Shown: positions 38,926 to 46,835 of the stretch, one piece after another
Position numbering within the stretch: position 1 is the first letter of the stretch
How the letters are laid out: every line of letters starts with the position of its first letter
Assembly (NCBI RefSeq): GCF_012726235.1
Contig: NZ_JAASAH010000011.1
Location: 1 to 64,000 of the forward strand
Origin: Streptomyces sp. HNM0574
GTDB taxonomy: Bacteria; Actinomycetota; Actinomycetes; Streptomycetales; Streptomycetaceae
Length of the DNA: 64,000 nucleotides
Direction of reading: 5' to 3'
The notes under the pieces: model-generated
The model's database searches: none
Seen by the model: only the letters and a program-made list of their open reading frames with translations
What the model was told of the DNA's origin: nothing
Position numbers and translations under genes: made by a program

Positions 38926-40134
38926 TCACTCCTCCAGTACGCGGAAGCCGATGCCGGCCCGGACCAGCCGCCCGGTGAGCGCCTCGCCCATCGCCACCGC
39001 CGGGGTGACCTGGCCCGCGGTGGCGGGCAGCTCGTCGCAGGTGAGGCTGAGGGCGGCCTCGGCGAGGATCTTCGCGGTCTCGCCGTACCCCGGGTCGCCG
39101 CCGGACACCTCGGTCACCACCCGCCGTCCGCCGCCCTCGCCGACGAACCGGACGGTGAACCAGCTGCGCGCCCGGCGCTCCTCGTCCGGGCCCTCGCCGG
39201 GCGCGAGCCGGGCGGAGAGCATGCGCCGCGTCGCCGGGTGCTGGGCCAGCGCGAAGGCCGCACCGGCACCCGCGAGACCACCGACGGCGACGGGCAGCCG
39301 GCGCACCAGCGCGTGGTGCCGGTAGGTGAACTCGGGCCCGTACCGCTCCAGCGCGGCGGCGGAACGGCCCACCACCTGCGGGTCGATGGTCGGCAACGGC
39401 ACGGCCCAGCCGCCCAGTTCCCGCTCGCGGCGCACCGTGCCGACGGGGGTGCGCACCCTGCGCCCGGCGGGCGCGGGCTCCGCCGCGCGCCGCTCCCGCG
39501 CCGTGCGCGCCATCCGGTCGAAGCGGGAGAAGGCGGTCAGCGCGCTGGCGAAGGTGCCGCCGGAGAAGCGCGCGTCGGTGCGCAGGTAGCCGTCGACCCG
39601 CAGCGGCACGCCCTCGGGCAGCCGCTCGACGGTGAAGCGCGCCCCGAGGTCGTGCGGCACCGAGTCGAAACCGCAGGCGTGCACCAGCCGGGCGCCGCTC
39701 TCCCGGGCCCGCTCGTGGTGGCGCAGGTACATCAGGTCGACGAACTCGGGCTCGCCGCACAGGTCCAGGTAGTCCGTACCGGCCTCGGCGCAGGCGGCGA
39801 CGAGCGGCGTCCCGTACCGGATGTACGGGCCGACCGTGGTCGCGACGGCCCGCGCCCCGGCGGCCATCCGGCGCAGCGACTCCGGGTCGCCGGAATCGGC
39901 GTGCAGCAGCGGCAGTTCGGCGAGTCCGGGGCGTTCCGGGTACGCCTTGGCGAGGCGGCCGCGCAGCTCCGCCAGCTTCCCGGAGTTCCGGCCGGCCAGC
40001 GCCCAGCGGAGTCCTTCGGGCGCGTGCGCGGCGAGGTAGCGGGCGGTCAGCTCTCCGACGAAGCCGGTCGCCCCGAACAGGACGATGTCGTAGGGGCGTT
40101 GGGATGCGGCACCGGGGCCGTGGGTGTCAGCCAT
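38926..40134 (-). CDS. Saccharopine dehydrogenase-like NAD(P)-binding oxidoreductase (trans-acting enoyl reductase type)
   Basis: 402 residues from ATG 40134 (an ATG three codons upstream is possible; neither has a clear ribosome site). A Rossmann start YDIVLFGATGFVGELTARYLAAH leads into WALAGRNSGKLAELRGRL, and VATTVGPYIRYGTPLVAACAEAGTDYLDLCGEPEFV is typical of the saccharopine-dehydrogenase-like family. Mycobacterial members act as trans-acting enoyl reductases in phenolic-glycolipid synthesis. A membrane-like segment (RRLPVAVGGLAGAGAAFALA) lies near residue 290. No polyketide synthase is near, so the substrate is unknown. Confidence 0.83.
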   Translation of the reverse strand: MADTHGPGAASQRPYDIVLFGATGFVGELTARYLAAHAPEGLRWALAGRNSGKLAELRGRLAKAYPERPGLAELPLLHADSGDPESLRRMAAGARAVATTVGPYIRYGTPLVAACAEAGTDYLDLCGEPEFVDLMYLRHHERARESGARLVHACGFDSVPHDLGARFTVERLPEGVPLRVDGYLRTDARFSGGTFASALTAFSRFDRMARTARERRAAEPAPAGRRVRTPVGTVRRERELGGWAVPLPTIDPQVVGRSAAALERYGPEFTYRHHALVRRLPVAVGGLAGAGAAFALAQHPATRRMLSARLAPGEGPDEERRARSWFTVRFVGEGGGRRVVTEVSGGDPGYGETAKILAEAALSLTCDELPATAGQVTPAVAMGEALTGRLVRAGIGFRVLEE

Positions 40135-40154
40135 GGCGGCCATTGGACCAGACA

Positions 40155-40193
40155 CGGCCGGAGCCCCGGGGACGCGCCCCGGGGCTCCGGCCG
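40155..40193. terminator. Terminator between the DUF305 lipoprotein gene and the oxidoreductase gene
   Basis: A perfect 17-base stem (CGGCCGGAGCCCCGGGG / CCCCGGGGCTCCGGCCG) with loop ACGCG, 15 bases past the DUF305 stop on the minus strand. Confidence 0.85.
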
Positions 40194-40208
40194 TCGTCCC
40201 GCGCCGGG

Positions 40209-40859
40209 TCAGTCCTTGCCGAGGATCGTGTTCATCTGATCGATCTCGGACTTCTGCGCCGAGATGATCTCGTCGGCGAGCTTCTTGGCCGGACCGTAGG
40301 CACCGTCGGCCTTCTCCTTCTTGGCCATCTCGACGGCGCCCTCGTGGTGCTCGACCATCATGGCGAGGAACTGCTTGTCGAAGTCCGCGCCGGAGGACTT
40401 CTTCAGCTCCTCCATCTGCTTGTCGGTCATCATCCCCGACATCCCGTCGCCATGGTCCATGCTGCCGTGGTCCATGCCCTCGTGACCCTCGCCCGGGACC
40501 TTCTCGCCCCACGCCTTCAGCCAGCCGGACAGCTTCTCGATCTCCGGGCCCTGGGCGTCCTCGATCTCGGTGGCGAGCTTCTTCACCTGCTCCGAGTCCG
40601 AGCGGCTGTGGGCGAGTTCGGACATCTCGACCGCCTGCTTGTGGTGCGGGATCATGCCGCTCGCGAAGGCCTTGTCCGCGGCGTTGGCCTCGGCGCCCTT
40701 GCTCTGGCCCGCGCTCTGCTCGCTCTTGCTCTTCTCCCCCGCGTCCGAGCCGGACTCCCCGGAGCCGCCGCAGGCGGCGAGGACGAGCGCGGCGGCGACG
40801 GTGGAGACCGCGACGGCCGCGCGACGGAGCTGCTTCCGGCCGGTGTGCTGCTGATTCAT
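40209..40859 (-). CDS. DUF305 family lipoprotein
   Basis: 216 residues from ATG 40859, with AGGAG upstream. Signal peptide with lipobox LVLAACGG (Cys about 30), then a low-complexity Gly/Ser/Glu/Lys linker, then DUF305 with FASGMIPHHKQAVEMSELAHSRSDSEQV and AMMVEHHEGAVEMAKKEK. A Met/His-rich insert HEGMDHGSMDHGDGMSGMM looks able to bind copper. It is exposed on the outer face of the membrane. The DUF6153 gene lies upstream on the same strand. The copper link is an inference from the His/Met clusters and family context. Confidence 0.9.
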   Translation of the reverse strand: MNQQHTGRKQLRRAAVAVSTVAAALVLAACGGSGESGSDAGEKSKSEQSAGQSKGAEANAADKAFASGMIPHHKQAVEMSELAHSRSDSEQVKKLATEIEDAQGPEIEKLSGWLKAWGEKVPGEGHEGMDHGSMDHGDGMSGMMTDKQMEELKKSSGADFDKQFLAMMVEHHEGAVEMAKKEKADGAYGPAKKLADEIISAQKSEIDQMNTILGKD

Positions 40860-40974
40860 GGTGAGGTTTCTCCTGCTGATCGTGAATGTTCGAGGCATGT
40901 CCGCACACGGCGCGGCGGTACGTACGGCCACCGGTCGGGCGTACGCAGGGAGGGCGCGGCGCCGTGAGGTGCCT

Positions 40975-41439
40975 CTAGATCCGCAGGAGTTGGAGTTCTT
41001 CCAGGGTGGGCGGCGCGCGCGACCCGCTGGACGCGTGCGTCACGGGCCCGGGCACCGCCGTCCCGTCCGCGCGGGGCGAGCCCACGGAGGCGGCGAGCGC
41101 GGGCAGGACGGGTGCGCCGGCGATCCCGCCGGAGGCGCACATGTCGTCCGCGTGCTGGCCGTGCCGCGGGTTGTCCGGGTCGTCGGGGCCGGAATGGCAC
41201 TGCCCGGCCGGTCCGTTCGCGGCGTGCTCGGCGGAGGAGTCCCGTACGGGTGCGGGGTGCTCGCCTTCCGCCGCCTGCCCCGCGTGGGCCGGTGCCGCGT
41301 GCGCGGGGGTGGGCTCGGGCAGGCCGCCGGGGACGAGCCCGTGCATGCCGAGCAGCCCGGTCAGGAGCGCGAGGACGAGCAGCGCCAGGCCGCGCGGCCT
41401 GGGCCGCCGCTCCCTGTGGCACTGCCCGTCGACACTCAC
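40975..41439 (-). CDS. DUF6153 family membrane/secreted protein
   Basis: 154 residues from GTG 41439, chosen because TTAGGA sits 8-13 bases upstream; an in-frame ATG at 41448 would place that site too close. One N-terminal hydrophobic segment (GLALLVLALLTGLLGMHGLVPGG) is followed by a His/Cys/Met-containing outer part (CHSGPDDPDNPRHGQHADDMCASG). Actinobacterial DUF6153 proteins commonly sit next to DUF305 genes, as here. Function unknown. Confidence 0.7.
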   Translation of the reverse strand: MSVDGQCHRERRPRPRGLALLVLALLTGLLGMHGLVPGGLPEPTPAHAAPAHAGQAAEGEHPAPVRDSSAEHAANGPAGQCHSGPDDPDNPRHGQHADDMCASGGIAGAPVLPALAASVGSPRADGTAVPGPVTHASSGSRAPPTLEELQLLRI

Positions 41440-41490
41440 GCGGCACATCCTAACCAGCTTCGGTGACACCCGGCGCACCGCGCCGGGACC

Positions 41491-43248
41491 TCACCCCGTC
41501 CCGGAGGGCAGCGGCGCCGCCGTGTCCGAGGGCCGGGCCGGGCGCGGGATGTCCGCGCCGGGACTGCCGCCGCAGGGACCCGCGGTGCTCCAGTCGGCAT
41601 CGGTGCCCTCGCAGCCGCCCGCCTCCTTCTGCGCGGCGACCATGTCCGCCACGTCGGCGAGCAGCTTCTTGGCGTCGTAGACGACCCCGCCCCGGACGGT
41701 CCACCGCACGCCGCCGATCCGCCGGATGTCGCCGCTCTCCTTGTCCAGCCTGGCGACTCCGGTGCCGTAGAGGGTGCCGAGGTCCTCCAGCGGGTTCTCC
41801 GGGACGACGGCGATGTCGGCGCCCATGCCCTCCTCCAGCAGCCCGTACTCGGCACGCTCCCCGCCGGGTTCCGCGAGGGTCCGCGCGGTGTTCCACGTCA
41901 TCGCCTCGATCGCCTCGACGGGACGCAGTCCCGCCTCCTGGAGCATCTCCAGCTCCTGGACGTTGGCGAATCCGTACAGGTTGTAGATGAAGCCCGGGTC
42001 GGTGCCGCCGGCGATCCGGCCGCCGAGGGAGGCGTAGTCGTGCACCAGCCGCAGGTACTGCTGGTAGAAGCGCTTCCAGCTGACCTCGTCCGCGGTGTTC
42101 CAGTCGTAGTAGAAGGAGCCGTGCGCCTTCGGGCTGGGCTCCCAGAACTTCCACAGCGAGGGCATCACGAAGCGCGGGTGCCACTCCAGGCCGCGGGCCC
42201 GCTTCAGGTCGCGGCCCGCGAGGTAGACGGTCATGGTCGGTCCGAACGTGACGCCGTTGTCCCGCTGTTCCTTCAGGTAGTCCCACCACTGACGGGAGCC
42301 GGGTGCGTGGGTGTACCGGACGACCTTGGCCACCTCGCGCCAGCGCGCGGCCTCGTCCCGGTAGTCGTAGTCCGGCGGCTTCGGGTGCTCGCGGCCCCGC
42401 TTGAGCAGCGCCTCGAAGTGCCCGTAGAAGTGGGTGACGGTGCCGAGCCCGAGCCGGCCGGTCTCCCGCGCGTTCAGCTGCGGGTAGATCGGCGGCGAGT
42501 GGTGCATGGTCGTGCCCAGGCCGTGCCGCCCGGCCTCCTCGATGGCGGCGGCGATCTCGGGCCGGCCGTAGGGCCCCTCGCCGAAGAACTTGATGCCGTC
42601 GACCCCGTTGCGGGCCGCCCACCGGGTCCACGCCCGGGCCCGCTCCGGCGAGTCGACCTCCCCGTGGGACCAACCGCTGCCCGGCGTCTGGTAGTTGACG
42701 AGGCGCGGCGCGACGATCTCGTGCCGCTCGGCCCGCCGCCGGTCCTCGACGACGTCGGCGTTCTCCCCGAGCGAGACCCCGCGCACCGTCGTCACCCCGT
42801 GCGCGAGCCAGAGCTTGTACGCGTACGTGCGGGGCGTGCCGCCCTCGCCGGTGTGGGCGTGCTCGTCGACGAATCCGGGGAGCGCCCACATGCCGGTGGC
42901 GTCGATCTCGTGGTCGGCCCCGTGCGGCGGCCTGCCGGGGCGCAGCGCACGGCCCGGCTGCCCGGCGGGCAGGATGTCGGTGATCCGGTCCCGCCGGACG
43001 ACGATGTCGACGGGCCCGCGCACCTTCCCGTCCCGGCCGACGACGATGTTCACGCCGCGGATCACGAGGGTCCCGAACGGCCCCTTCCCCTCGCCCGGCC
43101 CCCGGTCCGGCGGCGGGTCCTGGGGTACGGGGCCCGCGGCCCGGGTGCGCGGGAGGGCGGAGGCTGCTCCCGCCGGGACGGCGGCGAGTCCGGCCGCCGC
43201 ACCCGCCGTCCGCAGCAGTCCGCGTCTGCCGATCTGCAATCTGCTCAC
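41491..43248 (-). CDS. Tat-exported amidohydrolase (imidazolonepropionase-like)
   Basis: 585 residues from GTG 43248, with GGAG a few bases upstream. The N-terminus has a Tat motif (IGRRGLLRTAGAAAGLAAVPAGAASA). The amidohydrolase barrel carries LPGFVDEHAHTGEGG (first metal His pair), GIKFFGEGPYGRPEIAAAIEEA, TMHHSPPIY, THFYGH and AGGTDPGFIYNLYGFANVQELEMLQEAGLRPVEAIEAMTWNTARTL, then the small beta domain. It should act outside the cell on a cyclic amide or similar compound; substrate unknown. The C-terminal 60 residues are Cys/Pro/Ser-containing and variable. Confidence 0.87.
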   Translation of the reverse strand: MSRLQIGRRGLLRTAGAAAGLAAVPAGAASALPRTRAAGPVPQDPPPDRGPGEGKGPFGTLVIRGVNIVVGRDGKVRGPVDIVVRRDRITDILPAGQPGRALRPGRPPHGADHEIDATGMWALPGFVDEHAHTGEGGTPRTYAYKLWLAHGVTTVRGVSLGENADVVEDRRRAERHEIVAPRLVNYQTPGSGWSHGEVDSPERARAWTRWAARNGVDGIKFFGEGPYGRPEIAAAIEEAGRHGLGTTMHHSPPIYPQLNARETGRLGLGTVTHFYGHFEALLKRGREHPKPPDYDYRDEAARWREVAKVVRYTHAPGSRQWWDYLKEQRDNGVTFGPTMTVYLAGRDLKRARGLEWHPRFVMPSLWKFWEPSPKAHGSFYYDWNTADEVSWKRFYQQYLRLVHDYASLGGRIAGGTDPGFIYNLYGFANVQELEMLQEAGLRPVEAIEAMTWNTARTLAEPGGERAEYGLLEEGMGADIAVVPENPLEDLGTLYGTGVARLDKESGDIRRIGGVRWTVRGGVVYDAKKLLADVADMVAAQKEAGGCEGTDADWSTAGPCGGSPGADIPRPARPSDTAAPLPSGTG

Positions 43249-43385
43249 CTCTTCTCCACGGCCGTCGGACGGCGCCCGCGCGGAGCGCCCGCCGGTCGGC
43301 GGCGAATGGTGCAGGGGGCAGACATCTACCGCGCGGGCGGCGGCACTTCAAGGCCCCGCGTCTCCCGCTCCCGGTCCCCGACACG

Positions 43386-43435
43386 GGCGACGCCCCCGTG
43401 GAGCGGCCGCAGGGGCCGTCCGCGGGGGCGTCGCC
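43386..43435 (-). terminator. Hairpin after the rodlin gene
   Basis: GGCGACGCCCCCG (43386-43398) pairs perfectly with CGGGGGCGTCGCC (43423-43435); the 24-base loop itself can fold. It lies 19 bases past the rodlin stop. Confidence 0.65.
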
Positions 43436-43454
43436 GGGTGACGCGGGGAACGGG

Positions 43455-43853
43455 TCAGCCGTTGCCGTTGCCGTTCTTGGAGAGCACGGAGGTGTCGTCG
43501 AGCAGGTGCGACAGGGACTCGTCGCCCTTGGCCTGCGTCGAGTTCTCGGTGCACTGCTGGTTCTGCGGGTTGGAGAGGACGTTGACGTCCTGGACGGTGA
43601 TCGGGATGAGCCCGACCAGCGACCCGACGTTGACCTTGCCCGCCACACCGACGCAGGGCTTGTTCAGCGAGCCCTGGACGAGGCCGAGCTGCGGGCTCAT
43701 CTTGCCGTTGGTGGCGGAGTTGCCGTGGGAGCTGGTGGAGCCGTTGCCGGTGACGCTTCCGGTGCCGTCGGCGAAGGCGGCCGTGGTGCCGGTGGTCATC
43801 AGCAGGGCGGAAGCGGCGAGGGTGACGGACGCCATGACGGTTCTGGTACGCAT
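43455..43853 (-). CDS. Rodlin (aerial hyphae surface protein)
   Basis: 132 residues from ATG 43853, with AGGAGAG upstream; a longer in-frame start at 43955 would run into the chaplin terminator. A Sec signal peptide (MRTRTVMASVTLAASALLMTTGTTAAFA) is followed by the rodlin pattern: HGNSATNGKMSPQLGLVQGSLNKPCVGV, KVNVGSLVGLIPITVQDVNVLSNPQNQQCTENSTQAKGDESLSHLL. Two Cys are conserved. Rodlins organise chaplin amyloid fibrils into the rodlet layer of aerial hyphae and spores. A chaplin gene lies immediately upstream on the same strand. Confidence 0.93.
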   Translation of the reverse strand: MRTRTVMASVTLAASALLMTTGTTAAFADGTGSVTGNGSTSSHGNSATNGKMSPQLGLVQGSLNKPCVGVAGKVNVGSLVGLIPITVQDVNVLSNPQNQQCTENSTQAKGDESLSHLLDDTSVLSKNGNGNG

Positions 43854-43912
43854 GTCTCTCCTGACGGGTGCGCGCCTGCCGCGCGCGGTGAGGGGTGGGA
43901 CCGGTGACCGGC

Positions 43913-43944
43913 CGCGCCCCCGGGGACGGGGCCCCGGGGGCGCG
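43913..43944 (-). terminator. Hairpin between chaplin and rodlin genes
   Basis: A perfect 13-base stem (CGCGCCCCCGGGG / CCCCGGGGGCGCG) with loop ACGGGG, 8 bases after the chaplin stop. Confidence 0.8.
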
Positions 43945-43951
43945 GTGGGTG

Positions 43952-44188
43952 TCACGAGTTGGTGCAGGTGTTGCCGAAGGCGGGGTTGAGCAGGCCGATC
44001 ACGTTGACGGTGTTGCCGCAGGCGTTGACCGGAACGTGGATCGGCAGCTGGACGACGTTGCCGGAGAGGACGCCCGGCGACTTCGAGGCGCCGCCCTGGG
44101 CCCCGGAGTCGGCGACGGCCGACCCGGCGCTGCCGAGCACGGCTGCGGTGGCAAAGGCTCCGGCGGCGATCGCGGTGCGCATACGCAT
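43952..44188 (-). CDS. Short chaplin
   Basis: 78 residues from ATG 44188, with CAGGGAG 6 bases upstream. A Sec signal peptide ending AVADSGA is followed by one chaplin domain: ASKSPGVLSGNVVQLPIHVPVNACGNTVNVIGLLNPAFGNTCTNS, with the two conserved Cys. Short chaplins self-assemble into amyloid fibrils that lower surface tension and coat aerial structures. There is no LPXTG anchor. Probably developmentally controlled, but I could not identify a specific promoter. Confidence 0.95.
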   Translation of the reverse strand: MRMRTAIAAGAFATAAVLGSAGSAVADSGAQGGASKSPGVLSGNVVQLPIHVPVNACGNTVNVIGLLNPAFGNTCTNS

Positions 44189-44407
44189 GGGTACTCCCTG
44201 AGAAGAGTGCTTGCTGTACAAGGTGATGAGATCAGCGCACGCCGGGGTGCAAGCCAGATTGCTCCGGCCGTGGGCGCGGTCCGCGCGGCGGCGGGCGCCA
44301 CGGGCCCGGCGCGGAGCCGTACGGGGCACGGCGGCCGGGGCCGCGTACGGGGCCGGACGGCCGATTTCCGTGCGCCGGGAGCGATGTCGTACAGTTGTGC
44401 TCATCGC

Positions 44408-44481
44408 CGCGGGGTGGAGCAGCTCGGTAGCTCGCTGGGCTCATAACCCAGAGGTCGCAGGTTCAAATCCTGTCCCCGCTA
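44408..44481 (+). tRNA. Initiator tRNA-Met (CAT)
   Basis: 74 bases without CCA. The cloverleaf is complete: acceptor CGCGGGG against CCCCGCT with the unpaired first base pair of initiators (C1 with T72), and D-arm GAGC/GCTC. The anticodon stem CTGGG/CCCAG has three consecutive G-C pairs, with anticodon CAT at 44442-44444, and the T-arm is GCAGG-TTCAAAT-CCTGT. The G-C triplet and the mismatched first pair identify it as the initiator, not the elongator. Confidence 0.96.
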
Positions 44482-44487
44482 CTGATC

Positions 44488-44529
44488 GACGGAGGGCCCG
44501 GCATCATCTGCCGGGCCCTCCGTCTTTTT
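44488..44529 (+). terminator. Rho-independent terminator after tRNA-fMet
   Basis: A perfect 16-base stem (GACGGAGGGCCCGGCA / TGCCGGGCCCTCCGTC), loop TCATC, followed by TTTTT. Confidence 0.95.
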
Positions 44530-44655
44530 CGTGTTCCCCCGTGCCTCCCCTCTCCCCCGGGGTTGGCTGATCGGCGCCCTGTCGGCCGGTGCGTGGCGGG
44601 GTTAGCGTCCGGGGCGGCAGGAGCCCACTGCCGCAGTCGACTTGGGGGGTACTCC

Positions 44656-45540
44656 ATGGCAGCGACGCACCACTCGTCCCGCAGGCAGCCGGCGCCGACT
44701 CCGGAGGAAGTCGGCGCCATGTACGACCGGTTCGGCGACATGCTGGCGATGCTGCTCGGCGACAGCGCCGTGCACATCGGCATGTTCGTGCCGCACGGCA
44801 AGCACCAGCGGGTGGCCGATCTCGTCGCCCTCGCCGACCACGCGCAGGACCGGCAGACCGACCATCTCATCGACACCATCGGCCTGGCGCCCGACGGGCA
44901 TCTGCTCGACATCGGCTGCGGCACCGGCGACCCGGCCGTGCGGCTGGCCCGGCGGAGCGGCGGGCGGGTCACCGGGGTGACCGTCAGCAAGCGCCATCTG
45001 GACCGGTGCGTGGAGGCGGCGCGTACGGCGGGGCTCGCGGACCGGGTGACGTTCGCGTACGGCAACGCGATGGAACTCGCCTACGGGGACGGCTCGTTCG
45101 ACGCCGCCTGGGCCATCGACTGCTTCCCGCACCTGGCGGACCGGGCCGCCGCGCTGCGGGAGGCGTACCGGGTGCTGCGGCCGGGCGGGTACTTCCTGTT
45201 CACCGACTTCGCGCTGCGCGGCTCGCCCTCCGAGGAGCAGGTGGACGCGTACACGCAGCTGTGGTGCAGCCCGGCGCCGACGAGCTTCGCGACGCTGCTG
45301 TCGGAGGTCGGGCCCGCGGGCTTCGAGGTGACGGAGATCCGGAACATGAGCTCGAACGCGGCGCTGACCGCCGAGTTGATGTGCACGCTCTACAAGGACC
45401 GGCGGGCGGAGATCGAGGAGCGCTTCGGCGCGGAGGCGACGGCGCACACGGACCCGCTGATGGACCCGTTCCGCACCTTCTGCCGGGACCACGTCGACTA
45501 CTACCTGACGCTGGTGCGCAAGCCGGAGACGGCGGGCTGA
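44656..45540 (+). CDS. SAM-dependent methyltransferase, class I
   Basis: 294 residues from ATG 44656. The Rossmann-fold methyltransferase core contains motif I LLDIGCGTGDPAVRLARRSGGRVTGVTVS, motif II around YGNAMELAYGDGSFDAAWAIDCFPHLADRAAALREAYRVLRPGGYFLFTDF, and a C-terminal lid. The N-terminal YDRFGDMLAMLLGDSAVHIGMFVPHGKHQRVADLVALAD resembles the group that includes antibiotic O-methyltransferases and sterol/MPBQ-type enzymes. No biosynthetic cluster is adjacent, so the substrate is unknown. Confidence 0.88.
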   Translation: MAATHHSSRRQPAPTPEEVGAMYDRFGDMLAMLLGDSAVHIGMFVPHGKHQRVADLVALADHAQDRQTDHLIDTIGLAPDGHLLDIGCGTGDPAVRLARRSGGRVTGVTVSKRHLDRCVEAARTAGLADRVTFAYGNAMELAYGDGSFDAAWAIDCFPHLADRAAALREAYRVLRPGGYFLFTDFALRGSPSEEQVDAYTQLWCSPAPTSFATLLSEVGPAGFEVTEIRNMSSNAALTAELMCTLYKDRRAEIEERFGAEATAHTDPLMDPFRTFCRDHVDYYLTLVRKPETAG

Positions 45541-45545
45541 GCGGC

Positions 45546-45571
45546 GGCGGGGACGGGCGGGCGCGCCCGTC
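45546..45571. terminator. Hairpin between convergent methyltransferase and M20 genes
   Basis: A perfect 11-base stem (GGGGACGGGCG / CGCCCGTCCCC) with a 4-base loop. Confidence 0.7.
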
Positions 45572-45592
45572 CCCGCGCGGGGCCTGCCCGGG

Positions 45593-46783
45593 TCAGGCCG
45601 CGGTGAGGCGGTCGGCGGCGAGGCGGGCGTAGAGGGCGGCGCCGTCGGCGAGCACGCCGTCGTCGAAGGCGGCGTACGGGGAGTGGTTGTTGGGGCTGGT
45701 GTCCGGGTCGGCGCCCTCGGGGGCCGCGCCGAGGACGACCATGGCGCCCGGGACGCCGTCGAGGACGCGGGAGAAGTCCTCGGAGCCGGACAGCGGCTGG
45801 GCCATCGGCTCGAACCGCTCCTCGCCGTGCAGTTCGGCGACGGTGCGGGCGACGTAGGCGGCCTCGGCCTCGTCGTTGACGGTGACGGGGTACAGCTCGT
45901 CGAAGCGGGCCTCGGCGCGGACGCCGTACGCGGCGGCGATGCCCTCGCAGACCCGCACCGTGCCGTCCTTGACCAGAGCCTGGGCCCGGGGCGAGAAGGA
46001 GCGGACGGTCGCCTCGAAGGTGGCCGTCTCCGGGATGACGTTCTGCTGCGTGCCCGCGTGGAAGGTGCCGACGCTGAGGACGACGGGGTCGAAGACGTCG
46101 AAGGTGCGGGTGATCCACGCCTGGAGCGCGGTGACCATCTCGCAGGCGGGCTGGACCGGGTCCTTGGCGCGGTGCGGCATCGACCCGTGGCCGCCGGCGC
46201 CGCGCACGGTCACCGTCAGGACGTTGGACGCGGCCATGGCGGGCCCGCCGCGGGTGGTGAACCGGCCGCGGCCGGTGCCGGCGGACATGACGTGCAGCGC
46301 GTAGGCCGCCTCGGCCCGGGAGCCGGAGGCGTCGAGCACGCCCTCCCCGACCATGTGGCGGGCCCCGTCGAAGCCCTCCTCGCCGGGCTGGAACATGAAG
46401 ACCACGTCGCCCGCGAGCCGGTCCCGGTGCTGGGCGAGGAGCCGTGCGGAGCCGGCGAGCATGGCGGTGTGCAGGTCGTGGCCGCAGGCGTGCATCCGGC
46501 CGTTGTCGGAGGCGTAGTCGAGGCCGGTGCGTTCGGCGACGGGCAGCGCGTCCATGTCGCCGCGCAGCAGCACCGTCGGCCCGGGCCGGGCGCCGCGCAG
46601 GACTCCGGTGACGGAGCTGAGTCCGCGGCCCGTGGTGACCTCCAGGCCCAGGCCGTCGATCGCGGAGAGCACGGTCTCCTGGGTGCGGGGCAGGTCGAGG
46701 CCGGTCTCGGGCGCGCGGTGCAGGGTGCGGCGCAGCTGGACCAGGTCGCCTTGGAGAGCGCGGGCGTCCTCGAGCAGGTTCAT
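45593..46783 (-). CDS. M20 family amidohydrolase (hippurate hydrolase / N-acyl-amino-acid type)
   Basis: 396 residues from ATG 46783. It is complete, with both domains: GDMDALPV and HACGHDLHTAML (metal ligands), FQPGEEGFDGARHMVGEG with the catalytic Glu, and ALHV. The dimerisation domain contains GAGGHGSMPHRAKDPVQPACEMVTALQ, and the last metal His is in NNHSPYAAFDD. Such enzymes cleave N-acyl amino acids or related amides in the cytoplasm. It lies 52 bases downstream of an MHS transporter gene on the same strand, so uptake and hydrolysis are probably linked. Confidence 0.93.
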   Translation of the reverse strand: MNLLEDARALQGDLVQLRRTLHRAPETGLDLPRTQETVLSAIDGLGLEVTTGRGLSSVTGVLRGARPGPTVLLRGDMDALPVAERTGLDYASDNGRMHACGHDLHTAMLAGSARLLAQHRDRLAGDVVFMFQPGEEGFDGARHMVGEGVLDASGSRAEAAYALHVMSAGTGRGRFTTRGGPAMAASNVLTVTVRGAGGHGSMPHRAKDPVQPACEMVTALQAWITRTFDVFDPVVLSVGTFHAGTQQNVIPETATFEATVRSFSPRAQALVKDGTVRVCEGIAAAYGVRAEARFDELYPVTVNDEAEAAYVARTVAELHGEERFEPMAQPLSGSEDFSRVLDGVPGAMVVLGAAPEGADPDTSPNNHSPYAAFDDGVLADGAALYARLAADRLTAA

Positions 46784-46835
46784 GCGTGATGCTCCTGGTG
46801 GTGTGGGGTGCGGGCGGTCGTCGGGTGGTGGCCGG

